From: Anaeromyxobacter oryzae
GTDB lineage: Bacteria > Myxococcota > Myxococcia > Myxococcales > Anaeromyxobacteraceae
Reading direction: 5' to 3'
Length of the DNA stretch: 64,000 bases
NCBI RefSeq assembly: GCF_023169945.1
Contig: NZ_AP025591.1
Span: 1,014,501 to 1,078,500, forward strand
Of this stretch, positions 36,004-45,078 are shown piece by piece. The notes beneath the pieces were generated by a model. That model did not search any database, was not told the DNA's origin, and was given only the letters and a program-made list of their open reading frames with translations. Numbering within the stretch: position 1 is the stretch's first letter; each line of letters opens with the position of its first letter. A program made the translations under genes and the position numbers.

Positions 36004-38553
36004 CTACGCGACGACGCGGAGCCCCTTGTACTCGGGCAGCTCGTCGAACTGCAGGTACCGGTACACCTGGCCCGCCTTCGGGGCGATCTTCTCGTTGTAC
36101 GCCGCGAAGTACTCGGCCGGCGTCGGGAGCTTCCCGAGGTTCGCCGCGACCGCGCCCAGCTCCGCGGAGCCGAGGAACACCTTCGCGCCGTTGCCCATCC
36201 GGTCGTCGAAGTTGCGGGTCGACGTCGAGAACACGTTCACCGCGTCCGGCACGCGCGCCTGGTTGCCCATGCAGAGCGAGCAGCCGGCGATCTCGATCCG
36301 GGCGCCGACGGCGCTGTACGTGGCGTAGTACGCCTCGTCCTTGAGCTGCTGCTGGTCCATGCGCGTCGGCGGGCAGAGCCAGGTGCGGACCTGGCCCGTG
36401 TACTTCGCGCCCTTCCAGATCTCCCCGGCGGCGCGGAAGTGGCCGATGTTGGTCATGCAGGAGCCGAGGAACACGTCGTCGATCTTCGTGCCGGCGACCT
36501 CGGACAGGAGCTTCACGTCGTCGGGATCGTTCGGGCAGGCGAGGATCGGCTCGGTGATCTGGGCGAGGTCGATCTCGATGACCGCGGCGTACTCCGCGTT
36601 CTTGTCGGCGCGGAGCAGCTCGGGCTTCGCGAGCCACGCCTCGACGGCGGCGATGCGGTTCTCGAGCGCCGCCTTGTGGCCGTAGCCGTCGGCGATCATC
36701 TTCCGCATGAGCGCCACGTTCGACCGGAGGTAGGTCGCGACGCTCTTCTCGGAGAGGTCCACCGCCGCCGCGGCCGCGCTGCGCTCCGCCGCCGCGTCGG
36801 TCAGCTCGAACGCCTGCTCGACGGTGAGGTCCGGCAGGCCCTCCATCTCGAGGACGCGCCCGTTGAAGACGTTCTTCTTGTTCTTCTTCGGCACGGTGAG
36901 GAGGCCCTGCTTGATGGCCCAGTACGGGATCGCGTTCACGACGTCACGGAGCGTGATCCCGGGGTTCAGCTTGCCCTTGAACCGGACCAGCACCGACTCC
37001 GGCATGTCGAGCGGCATGAAGCCGAGCGCCGCGCCGAAGGCGACGAGGCCGGAGCCCGCCGGGAAGGAGATGCCGATGGGGAACCGGGTGTGCGAGTCGC
37101 CGCCGGTGCCGACCGTGTCCGGGAGGAGGAGCCGGTTCAGCCACGAGTGGATCACGCCGTCGCCCGGCCGGAGCGCCACGCCGCCGCGCTCCTGGATGAA
37201 CTGCGGCAGCGTCTTGTGCATCTTCACGTCGGCCGGCTTCGGGTACGCGGCCGTGTGGCAGAACGACTGCATCGTCATCGGCGCCAGGAACTTGAGGCAG
37301 GCGAGCTCCTTCAGCTCGTCCGCCGTCATCGGGCCGGTCGTGTCCTGGGAGCCGACGGTCGTCATCTTCGGCTCGTAGTAGCCGCCGGGCAGCGCGCCCG
37401 GGATGCCGCAGGCCTTGCCGACCATCTTCTGCGCGAGCGAGAAGCCCTGGCCCGGCTTCGGCTGGGGGTTCTTCACCTCCGCGAAGATCGTGATCGCCGG
37501 CATCCCGAGGGCCTTGCGGGCCTTGTCGGTGAGGGCGCGGCCGATGATGAGCGGGATGCGGCCGCCGGCGCGGAACTCGTCCGCGACGGTGACCGGCTCG
37601 ATCTTGAAGGTGGAGAGGACCTCGCCCTTCTCGGTGCGGACCTCGCCCTTCTTCGTGTCGACGACGATCACGTCGCCCGTCTTGAGCTTCGTGACGTCCG
37701 TCCGGATCGGGAGCGCGCCCGAGTCCTGCGCCGTGTTGAAGAAGATCGGGGCGATGACGCCGCCGATGATCACGCCGTTGCGGCGCTTGTTCGGGACGAA
37801 CGGGATGTCCTCGCCGATGTGCCAGAGGACCGAGTTGCAGGCCGACTTGCGGGAGGACCCGGTGCCGACCACGTCGCCGACGAAGGCGACCTGGAAGCCC
37901 TCGGCGCGGAACTTCGCGATCGTGTCGAGGCCGCCCTTGAACCGGGTCTTGCCCATCGCGAGCGCGTGGAGCGGGATGTCCGGGCGGGTCGACGCGTCGC
38001 CGGCGGGCGAGAAGTCGTCGGTGTTGATCTCGCCGTCGACCTTGAAGACCTTGAGCTTCAAGGTCTCCGGGAAGGCCGGGCGGTTCGTGAACCACTCCGC
38101 CTTCGCCCACGCGTCGACGACCTTCTTCGCGGCCGCGTTCGTCTTCGAGAGCGCGAGGACGTCGTCGAAGGCGCCGTAGACGTAGGTGGTGTGGGAGAGC
38201 GCCTTCGCGGCGGCGTCGGCGAGCTCGGCGTCCTTCAGCGCGGCGACGAGCGGCGGCACGTTGTAGCCGCCCATCATCGTGCCGAGCAGCTCGACCGCGT
38301 CCTTGCGGGAGACGAGCGGGCACTTCTTCTTGCCCGAGGCCACGTCGGCGAGGAACGCCGCCTTCACCTCGGCGGCGGCGTCGACGCCCGGGGAGACGCG
38401 GTCCCGGAGCAGCCCGAGGAGGAACGCCTCCTGGCCCTTCGGCGGGCTCTCGAGCAGCTTGACGAGCTCCCGGGTCTGCTCGGGATCGAGGGGCTTGGGG
38501 GGGATCCCCTGCGCCTTCCGCTCGGCCTCGTGCTTCAGGTACGCCTCGATCAC
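36004..38553 (-). CDS. acnB: Aconitate hydratase B
   Basis: The 849-residue product is an AcnB-type aconitase of the TCA cycle, interconverting citrate and isocitrate. AcnB-specific order is seen: a HEAT-like N-terminal domain (about 1-160), the swivelling domain ([15 protein letters not shown], near 170), then the [4Fe-4S] domains. Cluster Cys are in [10 protein letters not shown] (near 700) and GCSLCMGN (near 757-760). [10 protein letters not shown] lies near residue 490. The start is GTG 38553 with AAGGAGGAG just upstream. A sigma-70-like promoter precedes it. Confidence 0.96.
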   Translation of the reverse strand: MIEAYLKHEAERKAQGIPPKPLDPEQTRELVKLLESPPKGQEAFLLGLLRDRVSPGVDAAAEVKAAFLADVASGKKKCPLVSRKDAVELLGTMMGGYNVPPLVAALKDAELADAAAKALSHTTYVYGAFDDVLALSKTNAAAKKVVDAWAKAEWFTNRPAFPETLKLKVFKVDGEINTDDFSPAGDASTRPDIPLHALAMGKTRFKGGLDTIAKFRAEGFQVAFVGDVVGTGSSRKSACNSVLWHIGEDIPFVPNKRRNGVIIGGVIAPIFFNTAQDSGALPIRTDVTKLKTGDVIVVDTKKGEVRTEKGEVLSTFKIEPVTVADEFRAGGRIPLIIGRALTDKARKALGMPAITIFAEVKNPQPKPGQGFSLAQKMVGKACGIPGALPGGYYEPKMTTVGSQDTTGPMTADELKELACLKFLAPMTMQSFCHTAAYPKPADVKMHKTLPQFIQERGGVALRPGDGVIHSWLNRLLLPDTVGTGGDSHTRFPIGISFPAGSGLVAFGAALGFMPLDMPESVLVRFKGKLNPGITLRDVVNAIPYWAIKQGLLTVPKKNKKNVFNGRVLEMEGLPDLTVEQAFELTDAAAERSAAAAAVDLSEKSVATYLRSNVALMRKMIADGYGHKAALENRIAAVEAWLAKPELLRADKNAEYAAVIEIDLAQITEPILACPNDPDDVKLLSEVAGTKIDDVFLGSCMTNIGHFRAAGEIWKGAKYTGQVRTWLCPPTRMDQQQLKDEAYYATYSAVGARIEIAGCSLCMGNQARVPDAVNVFSTSTRNFDDRMGNGAKVFLGSAELGAVAANLGKLPTPAEYFAAYNEKIAPKAGQVYRYLQFDELPEYKGLRVVA

Positions 38554-38609
38554 TGGCTCCTCCTTGGGGAGTTTCGGGACTGCGGGTGGATAGGCTTCGG
38601 AAGCGATGC

Positions 38610-38638
38610 CCTATAGCACGGCCCGCCACGGGTGTCAG
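38610..38638 (-). promoter_or_regulatory. Sigma-70-like promoter of acnB
   Basis: On the minus strand CTGACA (-35) and TATAGG (-10) are separated by exactly 17 bp, matching 5/6 and 4-5/6 of the consensus hexamers. The start of transcription would be about 50 bp before the acnB GTG. It is one of the best hexamer pairs I found in the window. Confidence 0.65.
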
Positions 38639-38685
38639 CCGCTCCCACCCGCAGAACCACCCGGAAGAACGCAGCTTTTTGGGAC

Positions 38686-38707
38686 CTGACCAGTCCACAT
38701 TGGCCAG
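38686..38707. promoter_or_regulatory. Imperfect dyad upstream of the hybrid kinase
   Basis: CTGACCA and TGGCCAG flank 8 bp and differ from perfect symmetry at one position. The site lies in the short AT-richer part of the divergent acnB/kinase region. It could be a regulator site for either gene; this is inference only. Confidence 0.3.
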
Positions 38708-38771
38708 GGTTTTCCAGCACTGCCCGCCCCTGCGGCGTTCTGCCAGAATCAGGCCCCGGGGGGGGGCACCC

Positions 38772-40736
38772 GTGAGCGGACGACTGGATGGGACGGACGA
38801 GGCGCTGCGCGAGGCTGCGGAGCGCTACCGGTCCGTCGTCGCGGCGATGTCGGAAGGGGTCGTCTTCTTCGACGATCGGGGCCGGATCCTGGACTGCAAC
38901 CCGTCGGCGGAGCGGCTGCTCGGCGTCGACCGAGACGCGATCCTCGGCCGGACCTCCTCCGATCCCATCTGGCGGGTGATCCGCGACGACGGCTCGCCGT
39001 TCCCGGCCGACGAGTACCCCGCCAACCGCACGCTCCGGGACGGGAGCCCGGTCCGCGGCACGCTCATGGGCGTGTGCGTGCCGGACGGCGCCGTGCGCTG
39101 GCTGATGATGAACTCGGAGCCGCTCCTCCGGCCCGGCGAGGCTCGGCCCTACGCGGTGGTCACCTCGTTCAGCGACGTGACCGACGTCCGGGCGGCCCGC
39201 GAGGCGGTGCGCATCCGCGAGACGCGCCTGCGCGTCGCGCTCGAGTGCGCGCGCCACGCCTTCTGGGAGGTGGCGCTCCCCGGGACCGCGCTCGTCGCGG
39301 GCGCGCCCTGGACGCTCGTCGGCTACCGCGAGGGCGAGTTCCCGCGCACGATGGAGTCGTGGCGCGCGCTCATCCACCCCGACCACCGCCGCGCTGCGCG
39401 CGCCGCGTTCGAGGCGCACGTCGCCGGCCTGACGCCCTGGCTCCGCTCCGAGTACCAGGTCCGCGCGCGCGACGGAGGGTGGCGCTGGATCGTCGCGAGC
39501 GGCCGCGTGTACGAGCGCGACGCGTCGGGCCGGCCCACGTGCGCCGCCGGCACGATGACGGACGTGACCGAGCTGAAGGGTCTCCAGACGCAGCTCCAGG
39601 CCGCCGACCGGCTCGCGAGCGTCGGCACGCTCGCCGCGGGCGTCGCGCACGAGATGAACAACCCGCTCGCTTACGTGGTGTCCAACCTCGGCTTCGTGAA
39701 CGACGCCCTCGCGCAGCTCGAGCGGGGCACGCCGGGCGCGCCCGCGCCGGGCGAGCTGCGCCAGGCGCTCCGGGACGCGCTCGACGGCGCCGGCCGGGTC
39801 CGCGCGATCGTCCGCGGCCTGCGGCAGTTCGCGGTGCCGGAGCGCGCCGCCGCCCACGAGCCGGTGGACGTGGCGACGGAGATCGAGGCGGCGCTCGGGC
39901 TCGCCCGGAACGAGCTCGTCCACCGGGCGCGCGTCTCGGTGGACGTGCCGGCGAGCCTGCCGCGGGTGATCGCCGGCGAGCACGACCTCGGGCAGGTGCT
40001 CGTGAACCTCCTCCTGAACGCGGCGCAGGCGATCCCGGAGGGGCGCGCCGCAGAGAACGAGGTCCGCATCGCCGCCGGGATCGACGGCGACTGGGTCGTC
40101 GTGGAGGTGCGCGACACGGGCGCGGGCATCGCGCCGGCGGACCTGCCCCGGATCTTCGATCCGTTCTTCACGACGAAGCCGGTGGGCTGCGGCACCGGCC
40201 TCGGGCTGTCGGTCTGCCACGGCATCGTGACCGGGCTCGGCGGGCGGATCCACGTCGAGAGCCTGCCCGGGCAGGGCGCGCGCTTCCGGGTGTCGCTGCC
40301 CATCGCCCCGGAGCCGGAACGGGAGGCGGGGCCGGCGACGCCGGTCCCGCCGGCCGCGCCGCGCCGCGGGCGCGTGCTCGTGCTCGACGACGAGCCGCTC
40401 GTCGGCCGGAGCCTGGTCCGCCTGCTCCAGTCGAGCCACGACGTCGAGGCGCTCGTGTCCCCGGCGGAGGCGCTCCGGCGCATCGCCGGAGGCGAGCGCT
40501 GGGACGTGATCCTCTGCGACCTCATGATGCCGGAGCTCTCCGGGATGGACCTCGAGGATCGGATCGCCGAGGTCGCGCCGGCGCTCGTGCCGTGCGTCAT
40601 CTATCTCACCGGCGGCGCGTTCACCGACCGCTCCCGCGCGTTCCTCGCGGCGGGGCGGCCGTACCTCGAGAAGCCGGTGGAGCCCGCCGAGCTCCGGGCG
40701 AGGGTGGACGAGCGGATCCGGGCGGCGCGCCAGTGA
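38772..40736 (+). CDS. Hybrid PAS sensor histidine kinase with receiver
   Basis: The 654-residue product has two PAS domains (about 20-130 and 150-260; the second resembles PAS fold 3, with the end motif GTMTDVTELKGLQ). A transmitter follows: H-box GVAHEMNNPLAY near 291, N-box NLLLNAAQA near 412, DTGAGIAP, and FFTTKP...GTGLGLSVCHG. A C-terminal receiver (about 533-654) has phosphoacceptor Asp583 in CDLMMPELSG. There is no membrane helix, so it is probably a cytoplasmic sensor of redox or metabolic state. GTG 38772 follows a G-rich run. It sits at the 3' side of the cbb3 operon, in convergent orientation. Confidence 0.92.
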   Translation: MSGRLDGTDEALREAAERYRSVVAAMSEGVVFFDDRGRILDCNPSAERLLGVDRDAILGRTSSDPIWRVIRDDGSPFPADEYPANRTLRDGSPVRGTLMGVCVPDGAVRWLMMNSEPLLRPGEARPYAVVTSFSDVTDVRAAREAVRIRETRLRVALECARHAFWEVALPGTALVAGAPWTLVGYREGEFPRTMESWRALIHPDHRRAARAAFEAHVAGLTPWLRSEYQVRARDGGWRWIVASGRVYERDASGRPTCAAGTMTDVTELKGLQTQLQAADRLASVGTLAAGVAHEMNNPLAYVVSNLGFVNDALAQLERGTPGAPAPGELRQALRDALDGAGRVRAIVRGLRQFAVPERAAAHEPVDVATEIEAALGLARNELVHRARVSVDVPASLPRVIAGEHDLGQVLVNLLLNAAQAIPEGRAAENEVRIAAGIDGDWVVVEVRDTGAGIAPADLPRIFDPFFTTKPVGCGTGLGLSVCHGIVTGLGGRIHVESLPGQGARFRVSLPIAPEPEREAGPATPVPPAAPRRGRVLVLDDEPLVGRSLVRLLQSSHDVEALVSPAEALRRIAGGERWDVILCDLMMPELSGMDLEDRIAEVAPALVPCVIYLTGGAFTDRSRAFLAAGRPYLEKPVEPAELRARVDERIRAARQ

Positions 40737-40761
40737 CGGCCGGCGATCGGACACGCACGGC

Positions 40762-40867
40762 GTGCCCGTGCCCGTGCCCGTGAACGTGCCCGAGTCCCTC
40801 CGTGCCCATGACCCGCTTCCCGTGGCCCGATGCCCGAGTCCCCGCGGCCCGTGGCCCCGTTCCCGGT
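40762..40867. repeat. GTGCCC-rich repeat between kinase and ccoS
   Basis: The convergent gap is filled by a GTGCCC-based imperfect tandem, beginning with three GTGCCC units and then GTGAAC. It continues with CCCGTGGCCCG-like phrases. A closely similar series, in the same order and orientation, lies in the coding tail at 62110-62200. Confidence 0.7.
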
Positions 40868-41085
40868 CACGCACCGCCGCGCGGACGCCCGCGATCGTCA
40901 CGCCCCCCGTGATCGCGCCCGGGATCCCGGGCCGGCGGGGCACCCTCCTCCTCCTCGTCCTCCAGCATCCGGTACTTCGGCCCCTCGGGGTCCTCGTACT
41001 GCCCGCTCTTCACCGACCACATGAAGAGCAGCCAGGCCCCGATCCCGACGGCCAGCGAGAGCAGGATCAGGAGCCCGATGCTCAT
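40867..41085 (-). CDS. ccoS: cbb3 oxidase maturation protein CcoS
   Basis: The 72-residue product has one N-terminal membrane helix (MSIGLLILLSLAVGIGAWLL). The motif MWSVKSGQYEDPEGPKYRML is the CcoS hallmark. CcoS helps insert cofactors into CcoN. The C-terminal 25 residues are Arg/Gly/Asp-rich and longer than usual. Its ATG overlaps the ccoI TGA as ATGA, so translation is coupled. A GTGCCC-rich repeat begins at its stop codon. Confidence 0.92.
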   Translation of the reverse strand: MSIGLLILLSLAVGIGAWLLFMWSVKSGQYEDPEGPKYRMLEDEEEEGAPPARDPGRDHGGRDDRGRPRGGA

Positions 41086-43583
41086 GGCGCCATCCCCGCC
41101 GGCGCCGCGGCCGCGCGGGGCGCCGTCGCGACCGCCCTCACCGGCACGGGCACCGCGAGGCGCCGCAGTCGCACCGAGTTCCCGACGACGAACACCGAGC
41201 TCGCCGCCATCGCCGCGGCGGCGACGATGGGGTGGAGCACGCCGGCCATGGCGAGCGGGATCGCGACGAGGTTGTAGAAGAACGCCCAGAAGACGTTCTG
41301 GCGGATGACGGCGTACGCGCGCCGCGAGATGGAGACGAGCTCCGGGAGGAGGCGGAGATCGTCCCGGACCAGCACCACGTCCGCGCTCTCCATCGTGACG
41401 TCCGTCCCGCGCCCCATCGCCGCGCCGACGTCGGCCTGGACGAGCGCGGGCGCGTCGTTGAGCCCGTCGCCCGCGAACACCACGCGCCGCCCCGCCGCCT
41501 GGCGGCGCGCCACCTCGGCGCGCTTCTCGACGGGCGACGCGCCAGCCAGCGCGGCGAGACCGAGCCCGCCCGCGACGGCCCCGGTGGTGAGCGCGGTGTC
41601 CCCGCTCACGAGGGCGAGCTCGACCCCGAGCGCCCGGAGCGCCGCGATGGCAGCGGGCGCCTCCGGCCGGACCGGGTCCGCCACAGACAGCAGCGCCTCC
41701 AGGCGTCCGCCGCGCGCGAGGAACGCGACCGTCTCCGCCCGCGCCTCGCACACGCGGGCGCGTGCGTCCGCGTCGGGCGGCAGCGCGACGCCGCGGGCCG
41801 CGAGCAGCGCGCGGTTGCCCACCAGCACCTCGTCCCCGCCGACGAGCGCGACGACGCCCTGGCCCGGCACGGCGCGGAACCCCGTCGCCTCCCGCTCGGC
41901 GCCGGCGACGAGCGCGCGCGCGGCCTCCGCGACCGCGCGCCCGACGTGGTGCTCGCTCCGCCGCTCGACGGCGGCCGCCAGCGCGAGGGCCCCGTCGCGA
42001 TCGAGCCCGGGGGCGAGCGGCACGACCTCGCGCAGGGCGGGACGGCCGCGCGTCACGGTGCCGGTCTTGTCCAGGAGGACGTCGGTCGCCTTCGCGGCGC
42101 GCTCGAGGACGTCGCCGCCCTTGACGAGGATCCCGCGGGTGGTCGCCGCGCCGGTCGCCACCAGCACCGCGATCGGCGTCGCGAGGCCGAGGGCACACGG
42201 GCAGGCGATCACCACCACGGCGATGCCGGTCATGAGCGCCCGCTCCGCGGGGGCGCCGCGCGCGAGCCAGAAGGCCGACGTCGCCACGGCGAGGACGAGC
42301 ATCGCCGGCACGAACCCGCCGACGACGCGGTCCGCCACCGCCTGGATCCGCGGCTTCTGGGCCTGCGCGTCCTCCACGGCGCGGACGATCCCGGCGAGCA
42401 CGGTGTCCTTCCCGACGCGCGTCACCTCGACGAGGAGCGCGCCGTGCTGGTTCACCGTCCCGCCGATCACCGCCGCGCCCGGCGCCTTCGCGACCGGCCG
42501 CGACTCGCCGGTGAGGAGCGCCTCGTCCACCTCCGACGCACCCTCGAGCACCGTGCCGTCGAGCGCGATCCGCTCGCCCGGAAGCACCTCGATCCGGTCG
42601 CCCGGGCGGAGCTCCGACACCGGCACGCTCCGCCGCGCCGGCGTCCCGCCGGAGCCCGCCTCGACCCGCCGCGCCTCGCGCGGCGCGAGCCGGGCGAGGC
42701 GCGCCACCGCCTCCGACGCGCGCCCCTTCGCCGCCGCCTCGACGTAGCGGCCGACGAGGACGAGCGTGGGGATCATCGCGGCGGTGTCGAAGTAGACCTC
42801 GCCGCCGCGGAGCATGCCCCAGACGCTCTGCAGGAGCGCCGCGCCGGAGCCGATCACCACGAGCGCGTCCATGTTGAACCGCAGGTGGCGGAGCCCGCGC
42901 GCGGTCGCCCGCAGGAACGGCGCGCCGGCGTACAGGACCACGGGCAGCGTGAGCGCGAGGGCGATCCACTCCATGAGCCGCCGCGTCGAGCGATCGATGC
43001 CCTGGAAGTACCCGGCGTAGAGCGCGCCCTGGTACACCATGAGCTGCATCGACAGGAACGCCGCGGTGCCGAGCCGGACGAGCAGGTCCTTCGCCTCCGC
43101 ACGGCGCGCGGCGAGCTGCTCGGTGTCCGACCACGGCTTGGGCGAGTAGCCGGCGGCCCGGATCCGATCGAGGATCCGCGCGAGGTCCACCGCCGCCGGA
43201 TCGAAGCGGACGCGCGCCCGGTGCGTCGCGTAGTTCACGCGCGCCGCGAGCACGCCCGGCGTCCGGGCGAGGAGCTTCTCGTTCAGCCAGACGCACGAGG
43301 CGCAGCGGATGCCGTCGATGGCGACGTCGACCTCGGCGATCCCGCCCGCCTCGCGCACCGCGCCCTCGAACGCGGCGAGATCGAGCGGCGCCGCGCCGGC
43401 GGGGCCGGTCTCCGACCAGCGGCGCGTGTCGTAGTACGCGGCGAGCCCCTCGTCGTGAACGAGCTGGAAGACGCCCCGGCACCCCGCGCAGCAGAACACG
43501 CGCGGCGCACCGGCGATCTCGGCGCGCACCGCCTCGCGCGCGGGGAAGTCGGCCAGGCAGTGATCGCAGCGCAGCGCCGTCAC
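41082..43583 (-). CDS. ccoI: Copper-translocating P-type ATPase CcoI
   Basis: The 833-residue product is a heavy-metal P1B-type ATPase with cbb3-assembly features. The N-terminal CDHCLADF and CCAGC Cys clusters are followed by an HMA domain with CASC near residue 92. Metal-binding CPC is in ACPCALGLATP (near 461), phosphorylated Asp in DKTGTVTRG (near 504), and the hinge is GDGLNDAPAL (near 704). It supplies copper for the CcoN binuclear centre. The start is GTG 43583 with GGAGGG upstream, and it overlaps the preceding TGA as GTGA. Confidence 0.95.
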   Translation of the reverse strand: MTALRCDHCLADFPAREAVRAEIAGAPRVFCCAGCRGVFQLVHDEGLAAYYDTRRWSETGPAGAAPLDLAAFEGAVREAGGIAEVDVAIDGIRCASCVWLNEKLLARTPGVLAARVNYATHRARVRFDPAAVDLARILDRIRAAGYSPKPWSDTEQLAARRAEAKDLLVRLGTAAFLSMQLMVYQGALYAGYFQGIDRSTRRLMEWIALALTLPVVLYAGAPFLRATARGLRHLRFNMDALVVIGSGAALLQSVWGMLRGGEVYFDTAAMIPTLVLVGRYVEAAAKGRASEAVARLARLAPREARRVEAGSGGTPARRSVPVSELRPGDRIEVLPGERIALDGTVLEGASEVDEALLTGESRPVAKAPGAAVIGGTVNQHGALLVEVTRVGKDTVLAGIVRAVEDAQAQKPRIQAVADRVVGGFVPAMLVLAVATSAFWLARGAPAERALMTGIAVVVIACPCALGLATPIAVLVATGAATTRGILVKGGDVLERAAKATDVLLDKTGTVTRGRPALREVVPLAPGLDRDGALALAAAVERRSEHHVGRAVAEAARALVAGAEREATGFRAVPGQGVVALVGGDEVLVGNRALLAARGVALPPDADARARVCEARAETVAFLARGGRLEALLSVADPVRPEAPAAIAALRALGVELALVSGDTALTTGAVAGGLGLAALAGASPVEKRAEVARRQAAGRRVVFAGDGLNDAPALVQADVGAAMGRGTDVTMESADVVLVRDDLRLLPELVSISRRAYAVIRQNVFWAFFYNLVAIPLAMAGVLHPIVAAAAMAASSVFVVGNSVRLRRLAVPVPVRAVATAPRAAAAPAGMAP

Positions 43584-44254
43584 CCGAGCCCTCCGACCCC
43601 GAGCCCGCGCAGGACGAAGACGACGCCGAGCGCGGCGACGAGGAGGCCGCCGGCGCGGTAGAGGACGCCGCGCGCCCGCGCGCCGAGCCAGCTCGTCGCG
43701 ACGCCGGCGAGGAGCAGCGCCGGCAGCGTGCCGAGGCCGAACACGAGGGCGAGGAGGAGGCCGGTCGCGGGGTGGCCGGTCCCGGCGGCGCCGAGGAAGA
43801 GCGTCCAGGAGAGGCCGCACGGCAGGAAGCCGAGGACGAGGCCGAGCGGGTACAGGCGGCCGGCCGCGCCGCCCTCGAGGAGCGTGCGCGCGAGGGCGGA
43901 CAGCTTTCCGGCCGCGCGGGCCTCGATGCGACGGACGGAGAGCGCGAGGCCGGCGGCGCCGAGGCCCATGAGGACCATGACGACGCCCGCGATGACCGAC
44001 GCCGCCGCCGTCACGCCGGCGAGCCGCCCCGCGACGTTCACGAACGAGCCGGTCATCCCCATGACGCCGCCCACCATCGCGTAGGTGGTGAGCCGCCCGG
44101 CGTGGTAGGCGAGCTGCCCCTGGAGCGCCCGGGCCGTGCCGCGCGGCGCGCCGGCGAGGGCGAAGGCGCCCACGAGCGGGCCGCACATCGGGAGGCAATG
44201 GCCGAAGCCCCCGAGGAGCCCGGTCACGAACGCCATGGCGATGGTGCCCGCCAC
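43580..44254 (-). CDS. TauE/DsbD-like membrane protein of the cbb3 cluster
   Basis: The 224-residue product has about six membrane helices. Motifs FGHCLPMCGPLVGAFAL near the start and GFLPCGLSWTLFLGA near residue 130 are typical of the SafE/TauE family often found with ccoGHIS genes. The paired Cys residues resemble DsbD-type membrane thiols or metal sites, so it may support copper delivery. The GTG start at 44254 lies two bases after the fixH stop; ATG 44236 is an alternative. Its TGA overlaps ccoI as GTGA. Confidence 0.86.
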   Translation of the reverse strand: MAGTIAMAFVTGLLGGFGHCLPMCGPLVGAFALAGAPRGTARALQGQLAYHAGRLTTYAMVGGVMGMTGSFVNVAGRLAGVTAAASVIAGVVMVLMGLGAAGLALSVRRIEARAAGKLSALARTLLEGGAAGRLYPLGLVLGFLPCGLSWTLFLGAAGTGHPATGLLLALVFGLGTLPALLLAGVATSWLGARARGVLYRAGGLLVAALGVVFVLRGLGVGGLG

Positions 44255-44256
44255 GC

Positions 44257-45078
44257 CTACTCCTCCACCCGGAACGCCACGTCCGCCGTGCGCGGCGCGC
44301 CGCCCGCGGGCGCCACGGTGACTCGCGCGCTCCAGTCCTTCCGCCCGCTCGGGCAGCGGACGAGGACGGCCTTCCCCGCGTAGCGGCCCGCGCCGGCGCG
44401 GGCGAGCGACGTCCGGTTCGGCCCCATGTCCATGCCCTGCATCTCGAAGGCGACCGCGACGGCGGCGCCGTCCAGCGGCGCGCCACCCTGCCTGACCTCC
44501 GCCGCGACCACGAGGTCCGCCATCGTCCGGAGCGGGCGCGGGCCGAGCTCGAGCGTCACCGCGCCGCCGCCGCCGAGGTCGAGCGTGCACGGGTTCGCGG
44601 CGAGATCGCACCGGGCGGGCCCGGGCGCCGCGGCCGCCGCCGCGACCGACACGACGCGCGACAGCCTCGACCGGTCCGCGCCGTGGCGGACGTCGAACCG
44701 GAGCTCCCACCCGCCCGGCGCGGCGAACGCGGAGTCCACGACGTAGCGCCCGCCGCCCGCGTCCCGCGCCTCGGCCGTCCACTGACCGTGGCTGCTCTCG
44801 GCGCGCGTCACGGTCAGGGAGACCGTCGCGCCCGCGAGCGGCGCGCCGGCGTGGTCCCGGAGCTCGAAGACGATCGGCCCCGCCGCGGGGAGCGGCTCGC
44901 CGGGGACGGTCACCGTCCACCCGAGCGCCGCGCGGGCGTGGTGCTCGGCGTCGTGCTGGAGCCCCTCCTCGTAGGGCTTCGCGACGACCGTGTCCTCGCG
45001 GACCTGGCTGCCCACGTAGATGGCGGCTGCGACCGCGCCGAGGGCAGCGACGGCGGCGACGGCGATGAGCAGCTTCAA
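44257..45078 (-). CDS. fixH: FixH-like protein with extra YtkA-like domain
   Basis: The 273-residue product has an N-terminal membrane helix (LLIAVAAVAALGAVAAAIYVG) and a periplasmic FixH-type fold (about 60-160). A second beta-rich domain contains the Met-rich FEMQGMDMGPNRTSL near residue 230, typical of YtkA/FixH copper-related domains. Total length is clearly greater than ordinary FixH (about 160-170 residues), so a domain has been added. The TTG start overlaps the ccoG TGA as TTGA, with GGAGG upstream. It is needed for cbb3 oxidase assembly in other bacteria. Confidence 0.8.
   Translation of the reverse strand: MKLLIAVAAVAALGAVAAAIYVGSQVREDTVVAKPYEEGLQHDAEHHARAALGWTVTVPGEPLPAAGPIVFELRDHAGAPLAGATVSLTVTRAESSHGQWTAEARDAGGGRYVVDSAFAAPGGWELRFDVRHGADRSRLSRVVSVAAAAAAPGPARCDLAANPCTLDLGGGGAVTLELGPRPLRTMADLVVAAEVRQGGAPLDGAAVAVAFEMQGMDMGPNRTSLARAGAGRYAGKAVLVRCPSGRKDWSARVTVAPAGGAPRTADVAFRVEE

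Noticed and set aside
40762-40867. A CRISPR array or tandem direct repeat array
   Set aside because: The units are short, imperfect and continuous, with no unique spacers and no cas genes nearby.
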